A model generated the notes under the pieces. The model saw only the letters and a list, made by a program, of their open reading frames with translations, had not been told where the DNA came from and searched no databases. DNA of 64,000 bases, taken from contig NZ_CP068047.1 in assembly GCF_016698645.1 (NCBI RefSeq), positions 1,585,001 to 1,649,000 on the forward strand, written 5' to 3'. Positions 1 to 8,296 of the stretch are shown one piece after another. The stretch's first letter is position 1; every line of letters starts with the position of its first letter. This stretch comes from Devosia oryziradicis. Lineage in GTDB: Bacteria > Pseudomonadota > Alphaproteobacteria > Rhizobiales > Devosiaceae. Position numbers and translations under genes: made by a program.

Positions 1-1217
1 ACGACGGTCGGCTCCACATCGGTGCGTGTCGGAGCGGCCGGGTCGGCCGTTGGGGCAACTGCAGGATCGACCGCAACGGTCTCTTCCTTGCCGGAGTCGG
101 TCAGGGGCGCGGCCTCGCCGCTGGAACCCTCAGGCACAGGTTCAGTCGGCATGGCGGTCGGATCGACAGCCGGGTCCACTGCAGGTACCGAGCCTTCTGC
201 AGGCGGCTGAACAGCAGGCTGCTCCTCCAGCGGGGGCTCGGCAGGTACCGGCAGGCCGGGCACTTCAGGCAGCGACAGGCCATACTGGGCCAGGCAAGAG
301 TCAAGGTCGGTGAAGCCCGCACTGGCGCACAGTGCCGCGATCTGGGCCTGGGCATCGGCAATCTGGGCCTGCGCCGTTGCCGCATCGCCGCCGGACATCA
401 AATCGGCGACAGCAGCATTATACGCATCCACCTGGGCCTGGAGGTCTGCAGAAATGTCCACCGAGCTGCGTGTATCGGCTGGCTGCTCGGCAGGAGCCTG
501 GGCGGCAGCGGCAGCGGCAGCCGCTTCGGCTTCCGCAGCGGCCTGAGCATCGGCAGCGGCCTGCGCATCGGCAGCAGCCTGGGCGTCAGCGGCGGCTTGG
601 GCATCAGCCTCAGCCTGGGCATCAGCCTCAGCCTGTGCATCAGCGGCGGCCTGTGCATCAGCCGCAGCCTGTGCATCAGCGGCGGCCTGTGCATCAGCAG
701 CAGCCTGGGCGTCAGCAGCAGCCTGTGCATCAGCAGCGGCCTGAGCGTCGGCAGCAGCCTGAGCGTCGGCAGCAGCCTGCGCTTCCGCAGCGGCCTGGGC
801 TTCTGCGTCAGCAGCGGCCTGTGCCTCTGCGGCAGCCTGCGCTTCTGCAGCAGCCTGAGCCTCGGCGTCGGCGGCGGCCTGTGCATCAGCAGCAGCCTGT
901 GCTTCGGCGGCGGCCTGTGCCTCGGCAGCGGCGGCGGCGTCCGCGTCAGCCTGCGGGTCGGCGGCCGGCGGTGGGGCTTCTGCAGGGGCGGATATGGCCG
1001 CGATGCATTCGTCCAGGCTTGCATAGCCGGCGACGATGCAGAGTTCTGTGAGTGTCGCCTGCGCTGCATCCAAGGCTGCGGAATCTCCGGATGCCTGGGC
1101 GGCTGCATAGGCCTGGTAGGCGGCGACGAGATCGCCGTCCTGCGCACGCACGGTAAGCGGCAGCAAAGCCATCAGACCGATACTGGTGCCGGTCAAGAGC
1201 CAGTTTCTAAGGCGCAT
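1..1217 (-). CDS. Exported Ala/Gln-repeat protein with duplicated two-Cys domain (3' end cut off)
   Basis: The gene starts at the ATG at 1217 and stays open to the window edge, so at least 405 residues are seen and the C-terminus is missing. Residues 1 to about 23 look like a signal peptide: basic start, Leu-rich core and an AQD cleavage site. A domain of about 48 residues follows (to about residue 71) and ends in LC..AGYASLDECIA. Residues about 86-245 are a low-complexity hexapeptide repeat (AQAAAD, AQAAAE and variants). A second copy of the domain then appears, ending LC.SAGFTDLDSCLA, followed by a Pro/Glu/Val-rich linker to the edge. Similar Ala-rich exported proteins often end in an OmpA-like domain, but that part is not visible, so the function is unknown. 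The repeats suggest a long helical periplasmic spacer (inference). The Leu/Ser/Gly-rich frame on the opposite strand is a by-product of the repeat. Confidence 0.8.
   Translation of the reverse strand, partial: MRLRNWLLTGTSIGLMALLPLTVRAQDGDLVAAYQAYAAAQASGDSAALDAAQATLTELCIVAGYASLDECIAAISAPAEAPPPAADPQADADAAAAAEAQAAAEAQAAADAQAAADAEAQAAAEAQAAAEAQAAADAEAQAAAEAQAAADAQAAADAQAAADAQAAADAQAAADAQAAADAQAAADAQAAADAQAEADAQAEADAQAAADAQAAADAQAAADAQAAAEAEAAAAAAAAQAPAEQPADTRSSVDISADLQAQVDAYNAAVADLMSGGDAATAQAQIADAQAQIAALCASAGFTDLDSCLAQYGLSLPEVPGLPVPAEPPLEEQPAVQPPAEGSVPAVDPAVDPTAMPTEPVPEGSSGEAAPLTDSGKEETVAVDPAVAPTADPAAPTRTDVEPTV
484..957 (-). repeat. 18-bp tandem repeats coding for AQAAAx hexapeptides
   Basis: The DNA repeats with an 18-bp period (units such as gcggcggcctgtgcatca on the plus strand), roughly 25 imperfect copies. 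Copies in about 640-740 are nearly identical, which suggests recent slippage or unequal exchange. The array lies wholly in the reading frame of the exported protein and adds whole hexapeptides. Confidence 0.85.
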
Positions 1218-1473
1218 TGTTCTTTTTCCTTATGTCGATAGACATTCCTGCCAAGCATCGCGAGGCCAGTCTGAACGCAAACTGAATGGAATCGATGGTC
1301 CGATTTGACGACGCTAGTTTCCCGCAATGCCCGCAACGCCTGGGTTCAGCGATAGTTCCCGGCCGTGCGAACGGAGTGACGGAGCAGCCCGATCATGGCG
1401 CGAGTTGGGCAAGTGAGCGGATAGTGCGCTCGATGGCTTGGCCCGCCTGCTCGGAACATGATAGGCCCAAATC

Positions 1474-1896
1474 ATGCAGCAGGCCGCCGACACACTGACC
1501 ATTTCCACGCAGGGGCAGGGGCTCTACGAATTTACCCCGGCGCTGCGCCGGTTCGTGGCCAATGCCGAAACAACGACTGGCCTGCTTACCGCTTTCGTGC
1601 GCCACACGTCCTGCTCGCTGCTGATCCAGGAAAATGCCGACGACGACGTGAAGACCGATCTCAATGGCTTCTTCCGTCGCCTGGTGCCGGAGGGCATGGA
1701 TTGGCTGGTGCACACCACCGAGGGTCCTGACGATATGCCGGCGCACATCAAGGCAGCGCTGACGCAGACGTCGATCGGCATCCCGATCATTGACGGCCAG
1801 CCGGTCCTGGGTACCTGGCAGGGCATCTACCTTTTCGAGCATCGCCGCCGGCCGCATCGCCGACAGGTCGTGCTGCATCTTATCGGGGAACGCTGA
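1474..1896 (+). CDS. yjbQ: YjbQ family protein (UPF0047)
   Basis: A 140-residue protein, the usual length of the YjbQ/UPF0047 family. It shows the family's core motifs: TAFVRHTSCSLLIQEN near residues 47-62, a central VHTTEGPDDMPAH, and the C-terminal LGTWQGIYLFEHR. The His and Glu residues in these motifs form the conserved pocket. E. coli YjbQ has weak thiamine-phosphate synthase activity, and the physiological role is unsettled. The stop codon is followed at once by the ATG of the TauE/SafE gene (TGA then ATG), so the two are probably co-transcribed and translationally coupled. The start lacks a strong ribosome binding site, but the length fits the family. Confidence 0.9.
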   Translation: MQQAADTLTISTQGQGLYEFTPALRRFVANAETTTGLLTAFVRHTSCSLLIQENADDDVKTDLNGFFRRLVPEGMDWLVHTTEGPDDMPAHIKAALTQTSIGIPIIDGQPVLGTWQGIYLFEHRRRPHRRQVVLHLIGER

Positions 1897-2727
1897 ATGG
1901 ATTGGGCGACGCTGGCCGCGTATTGGCCGTTCGTGCTGGGGCTGATGGCGACGGGGGTGGTTTCGGGAATTGCCGCTGGCTTGCTCGGCATCGGCGGTGG
2001 GGCAATCATCGTGCCGGCCTTGGGCAATGCGTTGCTGCTGCTTGGCTACGATGCCGAGGTGGTCCAGCATGTTGCCGTGGGCACTTCGCTGGCCATCATC
2101 ATTCCCACCGGCATCATGAGCGCCCGATCACACTACAAGCGCGGGGCGCTCGACCTTGCTGTGCTCCGGCTCTGGGCGCCGTTCATTGTCGTCGGCACCT
2201 TTGTCGGCGGCCTGATGGCAGGCTTGTTTTCGGGCGACGTGCTGCGGGTCGTCTTTGCTGTGATGGCTTTCGTCATTGCGGCCAACATCATCTTCGCGTT
2301 CCAGACCCGGTTGATGGGGCATCTGCATGGATCGGCGGCGACGCACCGGATTTCGGCGCTCGTGGTCGGCTACATCTCGTCATTGATGGGCATTGGCGGC
2401 GGCTCGCTGACCGTCCCGACGCTCGTCGCCTTTGGCGCGACGATGCATGCCGCCGTGGGGACGTCAGCCGCGATCGGCGTGGCGATCGCGATATCCGGCA
2501 CGCTTGGCTTCATCATTTCGGGGTGGGGCGCTTCGGGGCTGCCGCCACTCAGCCTTGGTTACATCAACCTGCTGGCGCTGGTGCTGATCGCCGTGCTGGC
2601 CGCGGCCTTTGCTCCCCTGGGTGCGGCCCTGGCTCACCGCCTCGACCAGAAGACGCTCAAATACGTCTTTGCGGCGTTTCTGGTAGCGGTGGGCCTCAAC
2701 ATGCTGTGGAAGGTGCTTGCCGGCTGA
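1897..2727 (+). CDS. TauE/SafE family membrane permease
   Basis: A 276-residue integral membrane protein with about eight hydrophobic segments and the internal duplication typical of TauE/SafE. The half-repeat motif GIAAGLLGIGGGAIIVP near residue 25 recurs as ISSLMGIGGGSLTVPTL near residue 160. Members export sulfite, sulfoacetate or related organic anions. The substrate here cannot be read from the sequence. It directly follows yjbQ with no gap, and its start is backed by a GGGGAA upstream. A strong hairpin terminator follows the stop codon. Confidence 0.9.
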   Translation: MDWATLAAYWPFVLGLMATGVVSGIAAGLLGIGGGAIIVPALGNALLLLGYDAEVVQHVAVGTSLAIIIPTGIMSARSHYKRGALDLAVLRLWAPFIVVGTFVGGLMAGLFSGDVLRVVFAVMAFVIAANIIFAFQTRLMGHLHGSAATHRISALVVGYISSLMGIGGGSLTVPTLVAFGATMHAAVGTSAAIGVAIAISGTLGFIISGWGASGLPPLSLGYINLLALVLIAVLAAAFAPLGAALAHRLDQKTLKYVFAAFLVAVGLNMLWKVLAG

Positions 2728-2732
2728 AAGCA

Positions 2733-2756
2733 AAGGCCCCGCGGAAGCGGGGCCTT
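2733..2756 (+). terminator. GC-rich hairpin between convergent genes
   Basis: A perfect 10-bp stem, AAGGCCCCGC / GCGGGGCCTT, with a GGAA tetraloop starts 5 nt after the TauE/SafE stop codon. The A and T residues at the stem ends make it usable in both directions, between this gene and the convergent SIMPL gene. Confidence 0.8.
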
Positions 2757-2845
2757 GCCAGATCAGGTTGGTGGGGACGGGTGACTACGGTAATATCCGA
2801 TCGTCCCCACCGCCCAAGCCCCCTCAAGAGGGGTATGGGAATTGA

Positions 2846-3562
2846 TTACTCGGCGCCGGTGCCCATTTCCCACTGGACGTTGACGTTGATGGCGAAGGCC
2901 ATCTCGCCAGCCTCGACGGGAACGCTGCTGTCGGCGGCTTCGGCCCTGGCGTACATGGGATAGGGCTGCGGGTTGTTGAAGCCCTGCGTTTCAGAAATCG
3001 ACTGAATTTCTTCCAGTGTTGCACCGGCCGCAGCGGCATAGAGCTCGGCCTTGGTGCGGGCATCCTCGAAGGCCGCCTTGCGTGCTTCGTTATAGAGCTC
3101 GGACGGATCGGCGACCGCAAAGGTGACGCCGTTGACGGTGTTGGCGCCAACAGTGACCGACTTGTCGAGAATGGCGCCCAGCGAATCGAGGTTGCGCACG
3201 GTGACGGTCACCGTATTGGCCACCTGGTATCCGTTGATCTTGGGCGGCAGCGAATAGCCGTTGGCATCGCGTTCGTCGGTATAGACGTAGTTCGGGTTGA
3301 CCGAAAAGCCCGAGGTCTGGATGTCACGAGCTTCGATGCCGGCCGCCTTGAGTTCGGCAATCAGGTCGGCCATGGCAGCGGTGTTGGCGTCGAGCGCTTC
3401 GCGGGCGGTGGCGCCCTGCGTGGTTACGCCCGAATTGATCTGCGCCATGTCGGGGGCCGCCATGACTTCACCGTGACCCTCGATGGTGATGGTTCCGGCA
3501 TAGGCTGGCAGGGAAACGCTGGCGAGCAGGGCGAAGGGAGCAAGGGCAACAAGGCGACGCAT
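2846..3562 (-). CDS. SIMPL domain (DUF541) periplasmic protein
   Basis: A 238-residue protein with a clear signal peptide (RRLVALAPFALLASVSLPAYA), then ITIEGHGEVMAAPDMAQI, the typical opening of the SIMPL/DUF541 domain. The domain fills the rest of the protein, with GYQVANTVTVTVRNLDSLG near the middle and KAELYAAAAGATLEEIQSI near the C-terminus. Family members such as BP26/Omp28 and YggE are periplasmic or outer-membrane-associated, oligomeric and stress-linked. A TTG four codons upstream is possible, but the ATG at 3562 has GGAG 7 nt before it and starts the signal peptide properly. Confidence 0.9.
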   Translation of the reverse strand: MRRLVALAPFALLASVSLPAYAGTITIEGHGEVMAAPDMAQINSGVTTQGATAREALDANTAAMADLIAELKAAGIEARDIQTSGFSVNPNYVYTDERDANGYSLPPKINGYQVANTVTVTVRNLDSLGAILDKSVTVGANTVNGVTFAVADPSELYNEARKAAFEDARTKAELYAAAAGATLEEIQSISETQGFNNPQPYPMYARAEAADSSVPVEAGEMAFAINVNVQWEMGTGAE

Positions 3563-3744
3563 GAGACACTCCAATAGTAACGTGAGGGACTACTCCTCAT
3601 CCATTGCGTCAGTATTGGGGCGCAGATGAACCGGAGTTGAACGAGCTGTGGAGATCGCCCTACCGCCAAAAGTATGACTTTTCCGGCTTGCACTTGTGGG
3701 GGCGGGTGGGGTAGTCACTGCACTGACATTTCAGGGGGCGGACC

Positions 3745-4896
3745 ATGGGCGACAAGCACTATCCCGACGGCATCCTGCTGGGCCGCGCCCGCGTTCCGGG
3801 ACACGATCATCCGCGCATCGTGACCGTTCGCAACGGCGAACTGGTCGATATCACCACCAGGGGTCTTGCCACCGTGCGGGATATTGCCGAGAGCGGCAAT
3901 GCCGCCCAACACGTGCGCGACGCCGCGGGTGTCAGCCTGGGCAGCGTCGACAGCGCCCTCGCCAATTCGGTCGCTGCCAACACGGATGTCTCCAAGCCCA
4001 GCCTGCTCTCGCCAATCGACCTCCAGGCGATCAAGGCATCGGGCGTGACCTTCGTGGTGTCGCTGCTGGAGCGGGTGATCGAAGAACAGGCCCGCGGCGA
4101 CAAGGCCCGTGCGGATGCGCTGCGGGGCGACATTACCGGCCTCATCGGCACCGATCTCAGCGAGCTGGTTCCCGGCTCGGAAACGGCGATGAAGGTCAAG
4201 GCAGCGCTGATCGAGCGCGGCGTGTGGAGCCAGTATCTGGAAGTCGGCATCGGCCCGGATGCGGAAATCTTCACGAAGGGACAGCCGATGAGTTCGGTCG
4301 GCTATGGCGCCGAAGTGGGCCTTCATCCGGTATCGAGCTGGAACAATCCCGAGCCGGAAGTGGCATTGGTGGTCACCAGCAGCGGCCAGATCATCGGCGC
4401 GACACTGGGCAATGATGTCAATCTCCGCGACGTGGAAGGCCGATCGGCGCTGCTGCTGGGCAAGGCCAAGGACAACAACGCCTCGGCATCGCTGGGCCCG
4501 TTCATCCGCCTTTTCGACGGAGAGTTCACGCTCGAAACCGTCAAGCAGTCGGAAATCTCGCTGCGCGTCGAGGGCGAGGACGGCTTCGTGCTCGAGGGCC
4601 ATTCCTCGATGAACCAGATTTCGCGCACGCCTGAATCGCTGGTGGCCGCGACGATCGGTGGGCACCATCAATACCCCGATGGCCTGGTGCTCTATCTGGG
4701 CACCATGTTCGCGCCGGTGAAGGACCGCGACGGCGCCGGCAAGGGCTTCACCCATAAGCTGGGCGATGTGGTTTCCATCTCGACATCTGAATTGGGCACC
4801 CTATCTAACAGGGTGAACCTCTCCACGATCTGTCCGCCCTGGACCTATGGCGCCAGCCACCTGCTGCGCGACCTGGCGAAGGCCGACCTCCTCTAA
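3745..4896 (+). CDS. Fumarylacetoacetate hydrolase-fold enzyme, probable 2-keto-3-deoxy-pentonate dehydratase
   Basis: A 383-residue FAH-superfamily protein. The metal-binding ExE is visible as EPEVAL near residue 206, followed by a GNDVNLRDVEG...KAKDNNASASLGP segment that matches the family's active-site loop. It lies 23 nt before an aldehyde dehydrogenase that resembles alpha-ketoglutaric semialdehyde dehydrogenases. In the Weimberg pathway of Caulobacter, an FAH-fold protein (XylX) dehydrates 2-keto-3-deoxy-D-xylonate to alpha-ketoglutaric semialdehyde and an ALDH (XylA) oxidises it. The pairing supports the same role here, but no sugar dehydrogenase or sugar-acid dehydratase is next to it. 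The exact substrate is inferred. Confidence 0.75.
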   Translation: MGDKHYPDGILLGRARVPGHDHPRIVTVRNGELVDITTRGLATVRDIAESGNAAQHVRDAAGVSLGSVDSALANSVAANTDVSKPSLLSPIDLQAIKASGVTFVVSLLERVIEEQARGDKARADALRGDITGLIGTDLSELVPGSETAMKVKAALIERGVWSQYLEVGIGPDAEIFTKGQPMSSVGYGAEVGLHPVSSWNNPEPEVALVVTSSGQIIGATLGNDVNLRDVEGRSALLLGKAKDNNASASLGPFIRLFDGEFTLETVKQSEISLRVEGEDGFVLEGHSSMNQISRTPESLVAATIGGHHQYPDGLVLYLGTMFAPVKDRDGAGKGFTHKLGDVVSISTSELGTLSNRVNLSTICPPWTYGASHLLRDLAKADLL

Positions 4897-4919
4897 GCGT
4901 ACCCGAAAGGCATCCTAAA

Positions 4920-6359
4920 ATGGCTGAACTACACAAGAACCTCATCAACGGGGAGTGGGTAGGCTCGGATGGTGTGGAGAACATCAACCCGTCCAACACG
5001 GCCGAAGTCGTCGGCGTCTATGCCCGCGCCACTGCGGAGGAAACCAAGCAGGCCATTGCCGCCGCCAAGGCCGCATTCCCGGCATGGTCGCGTTCCGGCA
5101 TCCTCGAGCGCCATGCGATCCTCAGCAAGACCAGCCAGGAAATCCTGGCGCGCAAGCAGGAACTGGGTGAACTGCTGAGCCGCGAGGAAGGCAAGACGCT
5201 GGCCGAGGGCATTGGCGAGGTTACCCGCGCGGCGCAGATCTTCGATTTCTTCGCTGGTGAGGTGCTGCGGCTGGCCGGCGAAGTGCTGCCGTCCGTACGC
5301 CCCGGCGTGGGTGTCGAGATCACCCGCGAACCGATCGGCGTCATCGGCATCATCACGCCGTGGAACTTCCCGATCGCCATCCCGACCTGGAAGATCGCGC
5401 CGGCACTCGCGTATGGCAACACGGTCGTCATCAAGCCGGCGGACCTGGTGCCGGGCTCGACCTGGGCCATCGTCGATATCCTCAATCGCAACGGCCTGCC
5501 CAAGGGCGTGCTGAACCTTGTCATGGGCAAGGGCTCTGTGGTCGGCCAGACGATGCTCGACAGCAAGGACGTTACCGCCATCAGCTTCACCGGCTCGGTG
5601 GGCACCGGCAAGCGCGTTGCGGCCGCCTCGATCGAACACAATCGCAAGTTCCAGCTGGAAATGGGTGGCAAGAACCCGACCGTCGTGCTCGACGACGCCG
5701 ACCTCAAGGTCGCCGTCGAAACGGTGGCGCAGTCGGCCTTCTTCTCGACCGGTCAGCGCTGCACGGCGTCGAGCCGCGTCATTGTCACCGAGGGCATCCA
5801 CGACAAGTTCGTTGAGGCCCTGGCCGAGCGGACGCGCAACCTGCGGGTCGGCGATGCGCTCGACAAGAATACCGAAATCGGCCCGGTGGTCGATCCCAGC
5901 CAGCTCAAGCAGGACACCGACTATATCGCCATCGGCAAGGCCGAAGGCGCCAAGCTGGCAGCGGGCGGCGAAATGGTGAAGGCGGCTACCGAAGGTTACT
6001 TCCTGCAGCCGACGCTGTTCACCGAAGCCACCAATTCCATGCGCATCAGCCGCGAGGAAATCTTCGGGCCGGTGGCCTCTGTCATCCGGGTCAAGGATTA
6101 CGAGGAAGCCCTGGCCACGGCCAACGACACCGAGTTCGGCCTCAGCGCCGGCATCGTCACGACCTCGCTCAAGTATGCCACGCACTTCAAGCGCAATGCG
6201 GAAGCCGGCATGGTGATGGTCAATGTGCCGACCGCAGGCGTCGACTTCCACGTGCCGTTTGGTGGGCGCAAGGGCTCCAGCTACGGGCCGCGCGAACAGG
6301 GCAAGTATGCAGCCGAGTTCTTCACCGTGGTGAAGACGGCTTATACCGCCGCCGGCTGA
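4920..6359 (+). CDS. NAD(P)-dependent aldehyde dehydrogenase, likely alpha-ketoglutaric semialdehyde dehydrogenase
   Basis: A full-length ALDH of 479 residues. Visible motifs in order are ITPWNFPIAIPTWKIAPAL (substrate channel and cofactor), IKPADLVPGS, FTGSVGTGKRV (Rossmann turn), LEMGGKNPTVVLDDADL (general-base Glu), FFSTGQRCTASSRV (nucleophile Cys) and EEIFGPVASV. The overall pattern resembles ketoglutarate or succinate semialdehyde dehydrogenases of sugar-acid pathways. It probably oxidises the aldehyde made by the upstream FAH-fold enzyme to 2-oxoglutarate. Both genes point the same way, 23 nt apart, and GAAAGG precedes the ATG. Confidence 0.85.
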   Translation: MAELHKNLINGEWVGSDGVENINPSNTAEVVGVYARATAEETKQAIAAAKAAFPAWSRSGILERHAILSKTSQEILARKQELGELLSREEGKTLAEGIGEVTRAAQIFDFFAGEVLRLAGEVLPSVRPGVGVEITREPIGVIGIITPWNFPIAIPTWKIAPALAYGNTVVIKPADLVPGSTWAIVDILNRNGLPKGVLNLVMGKGSVVGQTMLDSKDVTAISFTGSVGTGKRVAAASIEHNRKFQLEMGGKNPTVVLDDADLKVAVETVAQSAFFSTGQRCTASSRVIVTEGIHDKFVEALAERTRNLRVGDALDKNTEIGPVVDPSQLKQDTDYIAIGKAEGAKLAAGGEMVKAATEGYFLQPTLFTEATNSMRISREEIFGPVASVIRVKDYEEALATANDTEFGLSAGIVTTSLKYATHFKRNAEAGMVMVNVPTAGVDFHVPFGGRKGSSYGPREQGKYAAEFFTVVKTAYTAAG

Positions 6360-6384
6360 TAGCGCCCTCGGCCACACGCTCAAT

Positions 6385-6469
6385 CGTCACCCTCGGGCTA
6401 GACCCGAGTGTTCTGTGCTTACGGAGCGGCAGGCAAGTGAAGTTCCCTCGGTCAAGCCCGAGGGTGACG
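6385..6469. repeat. Intergenic palindrome, CCCTCGGGC family
   Basis: A perfect 15-bp inverted repeat, CGTCACCCTCGGGCT at 6385-6399 and its reverse complement at 6455-6469, sits between two convergent genes. The same core (CCCTCGGG...CCCGAGGG) recurs near 16303 and 31492. It may end transcription in both directions but lacks a T-run. Confidence 0.75.
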
Positions 6470-6488
6470 TGGTGGGTCAGGCGGCTCG

Positions 6489-7688
6489 CTAAGCGCTGAC
6501 GACCTTCGCCATGCCTTGCTGGCCGATCAACTGGCACAGCTTGAATATCCCCACCTCGATCTGGGCTTCGTCACACAGCGAGAAGCTGAGGCGCATCGTG
6601 TGGTGGCCTGAGCCATCGGCATGGAAGGCGGCGCCGGGCACGAAGGCCACGTCCTGGCGCAGCGCCTGCGGCAGGAGGGCGGCGGCATCGAGGTGCTCGG
6701 GCAGTTCCAGCCAGATGAACATGCCACCATCCGGCTTCTTCCAGCGCAGGCCCGGCGGAGCATGGCGCTCCAGGGCGCTGAGCATGGCATCGCGACGAGC
6801 GCGGTAAACTGCGCGGGCCCGGGCGACCTGCGCCTCATAGCCGGCCACTGCCACGCGATGGATGACCATCTGGTTGGTGGTGGCGGTGTGGAGGTCGCTA
6901 CCCTGCTTTAGCAGTGTCAGCTTGCGGATCAGGGCCGTGGGGCCACACACCCAACCGACGCGCAGCCCTGGCGACAGCGTCTTGGAAAATGAACCGCAAT
7001 AAAGCGTGCGCGACCGTTCCACGCCTCCCGTAGCCGCATCGAGAGCTGCAATTGGCGGAAGGTCCTCGCCGTCATAGCGCAGCGCTGTATAAGCACCGTC
7101 CTCGACTATTACCGCATCGAGCGTACGTGCCTGGTCGAGCGCCTTGTGACGCGCGGCGCGGCTGAGCGTTGTGCCATCGGGATTGGCAAAATCGGGCACA
7201 AGATAAATGAGCCGCGGCGCCCCCGGGCCGGTGGGTTGGGGCGCATCAAGTCCTGAAAACTGCGGCTGGTAGGCCGAGAATGACTGCAGTGCGCCAAGAT
7301 AGGTCGGCTTCGCCGCGATGACACCGCTGCCTGGATCGAGCAGCAGCTTGCCGATCAAATCCAGCGCTTGCTGCGATCCCGTCGTCACCAGGATGTTGTC
7401 CGGCCCGGCCGGCACGCCACGCGCCGCCATCTGCTCGGCGATCCACTGGCGCAGCGGCAGGTAGCCCTCGGTGGTCGAATATTGCAGAGCCTCGCGTGCG
7501 ATCGACGGGCCGGCGAACACCTCGCGCCACGCCTCCTGAAACAGGCCGACGTTGAACAGGGCAGGGTCGGGGATACCTCCAGCAAAGGAGATCATGGTCG
7601 GCTTGCCGACAAGCTTCAGCAACTCGCGGATTTCGGAAGCCTTGATGGACTGGGCGCGGAACGACAGGCGAAATTCGGTTGACGACAT
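6489..7688 (-). CDS. PLP-dependent aminotransferase (class I/II, LysN/2-aminoadipate type)
   Basis: A 399-residue fold-type I aminotransferase. The PLP-binding lysine lies in YCGSFSKTLSPGLRVGW, the cofactor-contact segment reads TTGSQQALDLIGKLLLDPGS, and FANPDGTTLS and VEDGAYTALR provide the usual Asn and Asp/Tyr contacts. The pattern fits the multisubstrate LysN/2-aminoadipate group, and the real substrate is unknown. The ATG at 7688 is chosen over an upstream in-frame start because AAGGTGAT precedes it. It is divergent from a rhodanese and a MocR regulator whose putative operator overlaps this promoter, so MocR probably controls it. Confidence 0.88.
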   Translation of the reverse strand: MSSTEFRLSFRAQSIKASEIRELLKLVGKPTMISFAGGIPDPALFNVGLFQEAWREVFAGPSIAREALQYSTTEGYLPLRQWIAEQMAARGVPAGPDNILVTTGSQQALDLIGKLLLDPGSGVIAAKPTYLGALQSFSAYQPQFSGLDAPQPTGPGAPRLIYLVPDFANPDGTTLSRAARHKALDQARTLDAVIVEDGAYTALRYDGEDLPPIAALDAATGGVERSRTLYCGSFSKTLSPGLRVGWVCGPTALIRKLTLLKQGSDLHTATTNQMVIHRVAVAGYEAQVARARAVYRARRDAMLSALERHAPPGLRWKKPDGGMFIWLELPEHLDAAALLPQALRQDVAFVPGAAFHADGSGHHTMRLSFSLCDEAQIEVGIFKLCQLIGQQGMAKVVSA

Positions 7689-7721
7689 TTGTATCACCTT
7701 GTATCGATACGAACGATACAA
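7689..7721. promoter_or_regulatory. Putative MocR operator, three TTGTATC/GATACAA elements
   Basis: TTGTATC occurs at 7689-7695 and 7699-7705, a direct repeat with a 10-bp step, and its reverse complement GATACAA lies at 7715-7721. The self-complementary GTATCGATAC spans 7701-7710. One more GATACAA at 8303-8309 overlaps codons 3-5 of the mocR-like gene. Paired half-sites of this sort are usual for MocR-type regulators. The assignment is inferred from position and sequence. Confidence 0.6.
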
Positions 7722-7821
7722 TCATATCTAGATTGTTATGTCAATAGTGCTGACCATTATGGGAAATGGTTTTGATTTGCTGCGGGGGTCTGGCTCCGGC
7801 AGCCTGTGAAAGGAGCAAGCG

Positions 7822-8241
7822 ATGAGTTTTGTCAGTGAATACCCCGTTGCAGCACCGGACGAGGCGGTGGAGCACTTCTCGCGGCGGCTTGCGCTGGAAA
7901 CAGACTGCGCAGATGTTGCGGCTTGCCTGAAGTCAGGCGACGTTGACTTCGTGCTCCTGCATGTCGTGGGGTCACCCGAGGCATTTGCCAGGCGCCACAT
8001 TCCGAGTGCCAAGCACCTGCCGCATCGGGAGATCACCGAGGAGCGGATGGCGGAGTGGCCTGACGATACGCTATTTGTCGTCTACTGCGCTGGGCCGCAT
8101 TGCAACGGTGCAGACCAGGCAGCTCTGAAACTGGCTCGCCTGGGCCGCAAGGTAAAGCTGATGATCGGCGGCATTACGGGCTGGGCTGACGAGGGGCTGG
8201 CCTTCGCAACAGGCCTTGATCCAGCGCGGCAATTTGCCTGA
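7822..8241 (+). CDS. Rhodanese-like sulfurtransferase
   Basis: A 139-residue single-domain rhodanese. The active-site loop reads VVYCAGPHCNGAD near residues 88-100, with the catalytic Cys in YCAG. FARRHIPSAKHLPHREI matches the conserved GHIPGA region, and KLMIGGITGWADEGL is the usual C-terminal Gly-Gly-Trp motif. An AAGGAG lies 7 nt before the ATG. It sits 55 nt upstream of the mocR-like gene in the same direction and is divergent from the aminotransferase, which hints at a link between amino-acid and sulfur chemistry. The persulfide acceptor is not identifiable. Confidence 0.88.
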   Translation: MSFVSEYPVAAPDEAVEHFSRRLALETDCADVAACLKSGDVDFVLLHVVGSPEAFARRHIPSAKHLPHREITEERMAEWPDDTLFVVYCAGPHCNGADQAALKLARLGRKVKLMIGGITGWADEGLAFATGLDPARQFA

Positions 8242-8296
8242 GCATGACGGCGCGCCGGCATGGACCGCAGCACGCGGAAGCGATATTGTCGTCTGA

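Noticed and set aside
484..1217. Possible CRISPR-like array
   Set aside because: Repeats are contiguous 18-bp coding units without unique spacers, in frame with a signal-peptide protein.
597..1241. Long plus-strand frame rich in Gly, Leu and Ser opposite the alanine repeats
   Set aside because: It is the mirror of the 18-bp repeat. The minus strand has a signal peptide, a start with upstream purines and duplicated non-repetitive domains.
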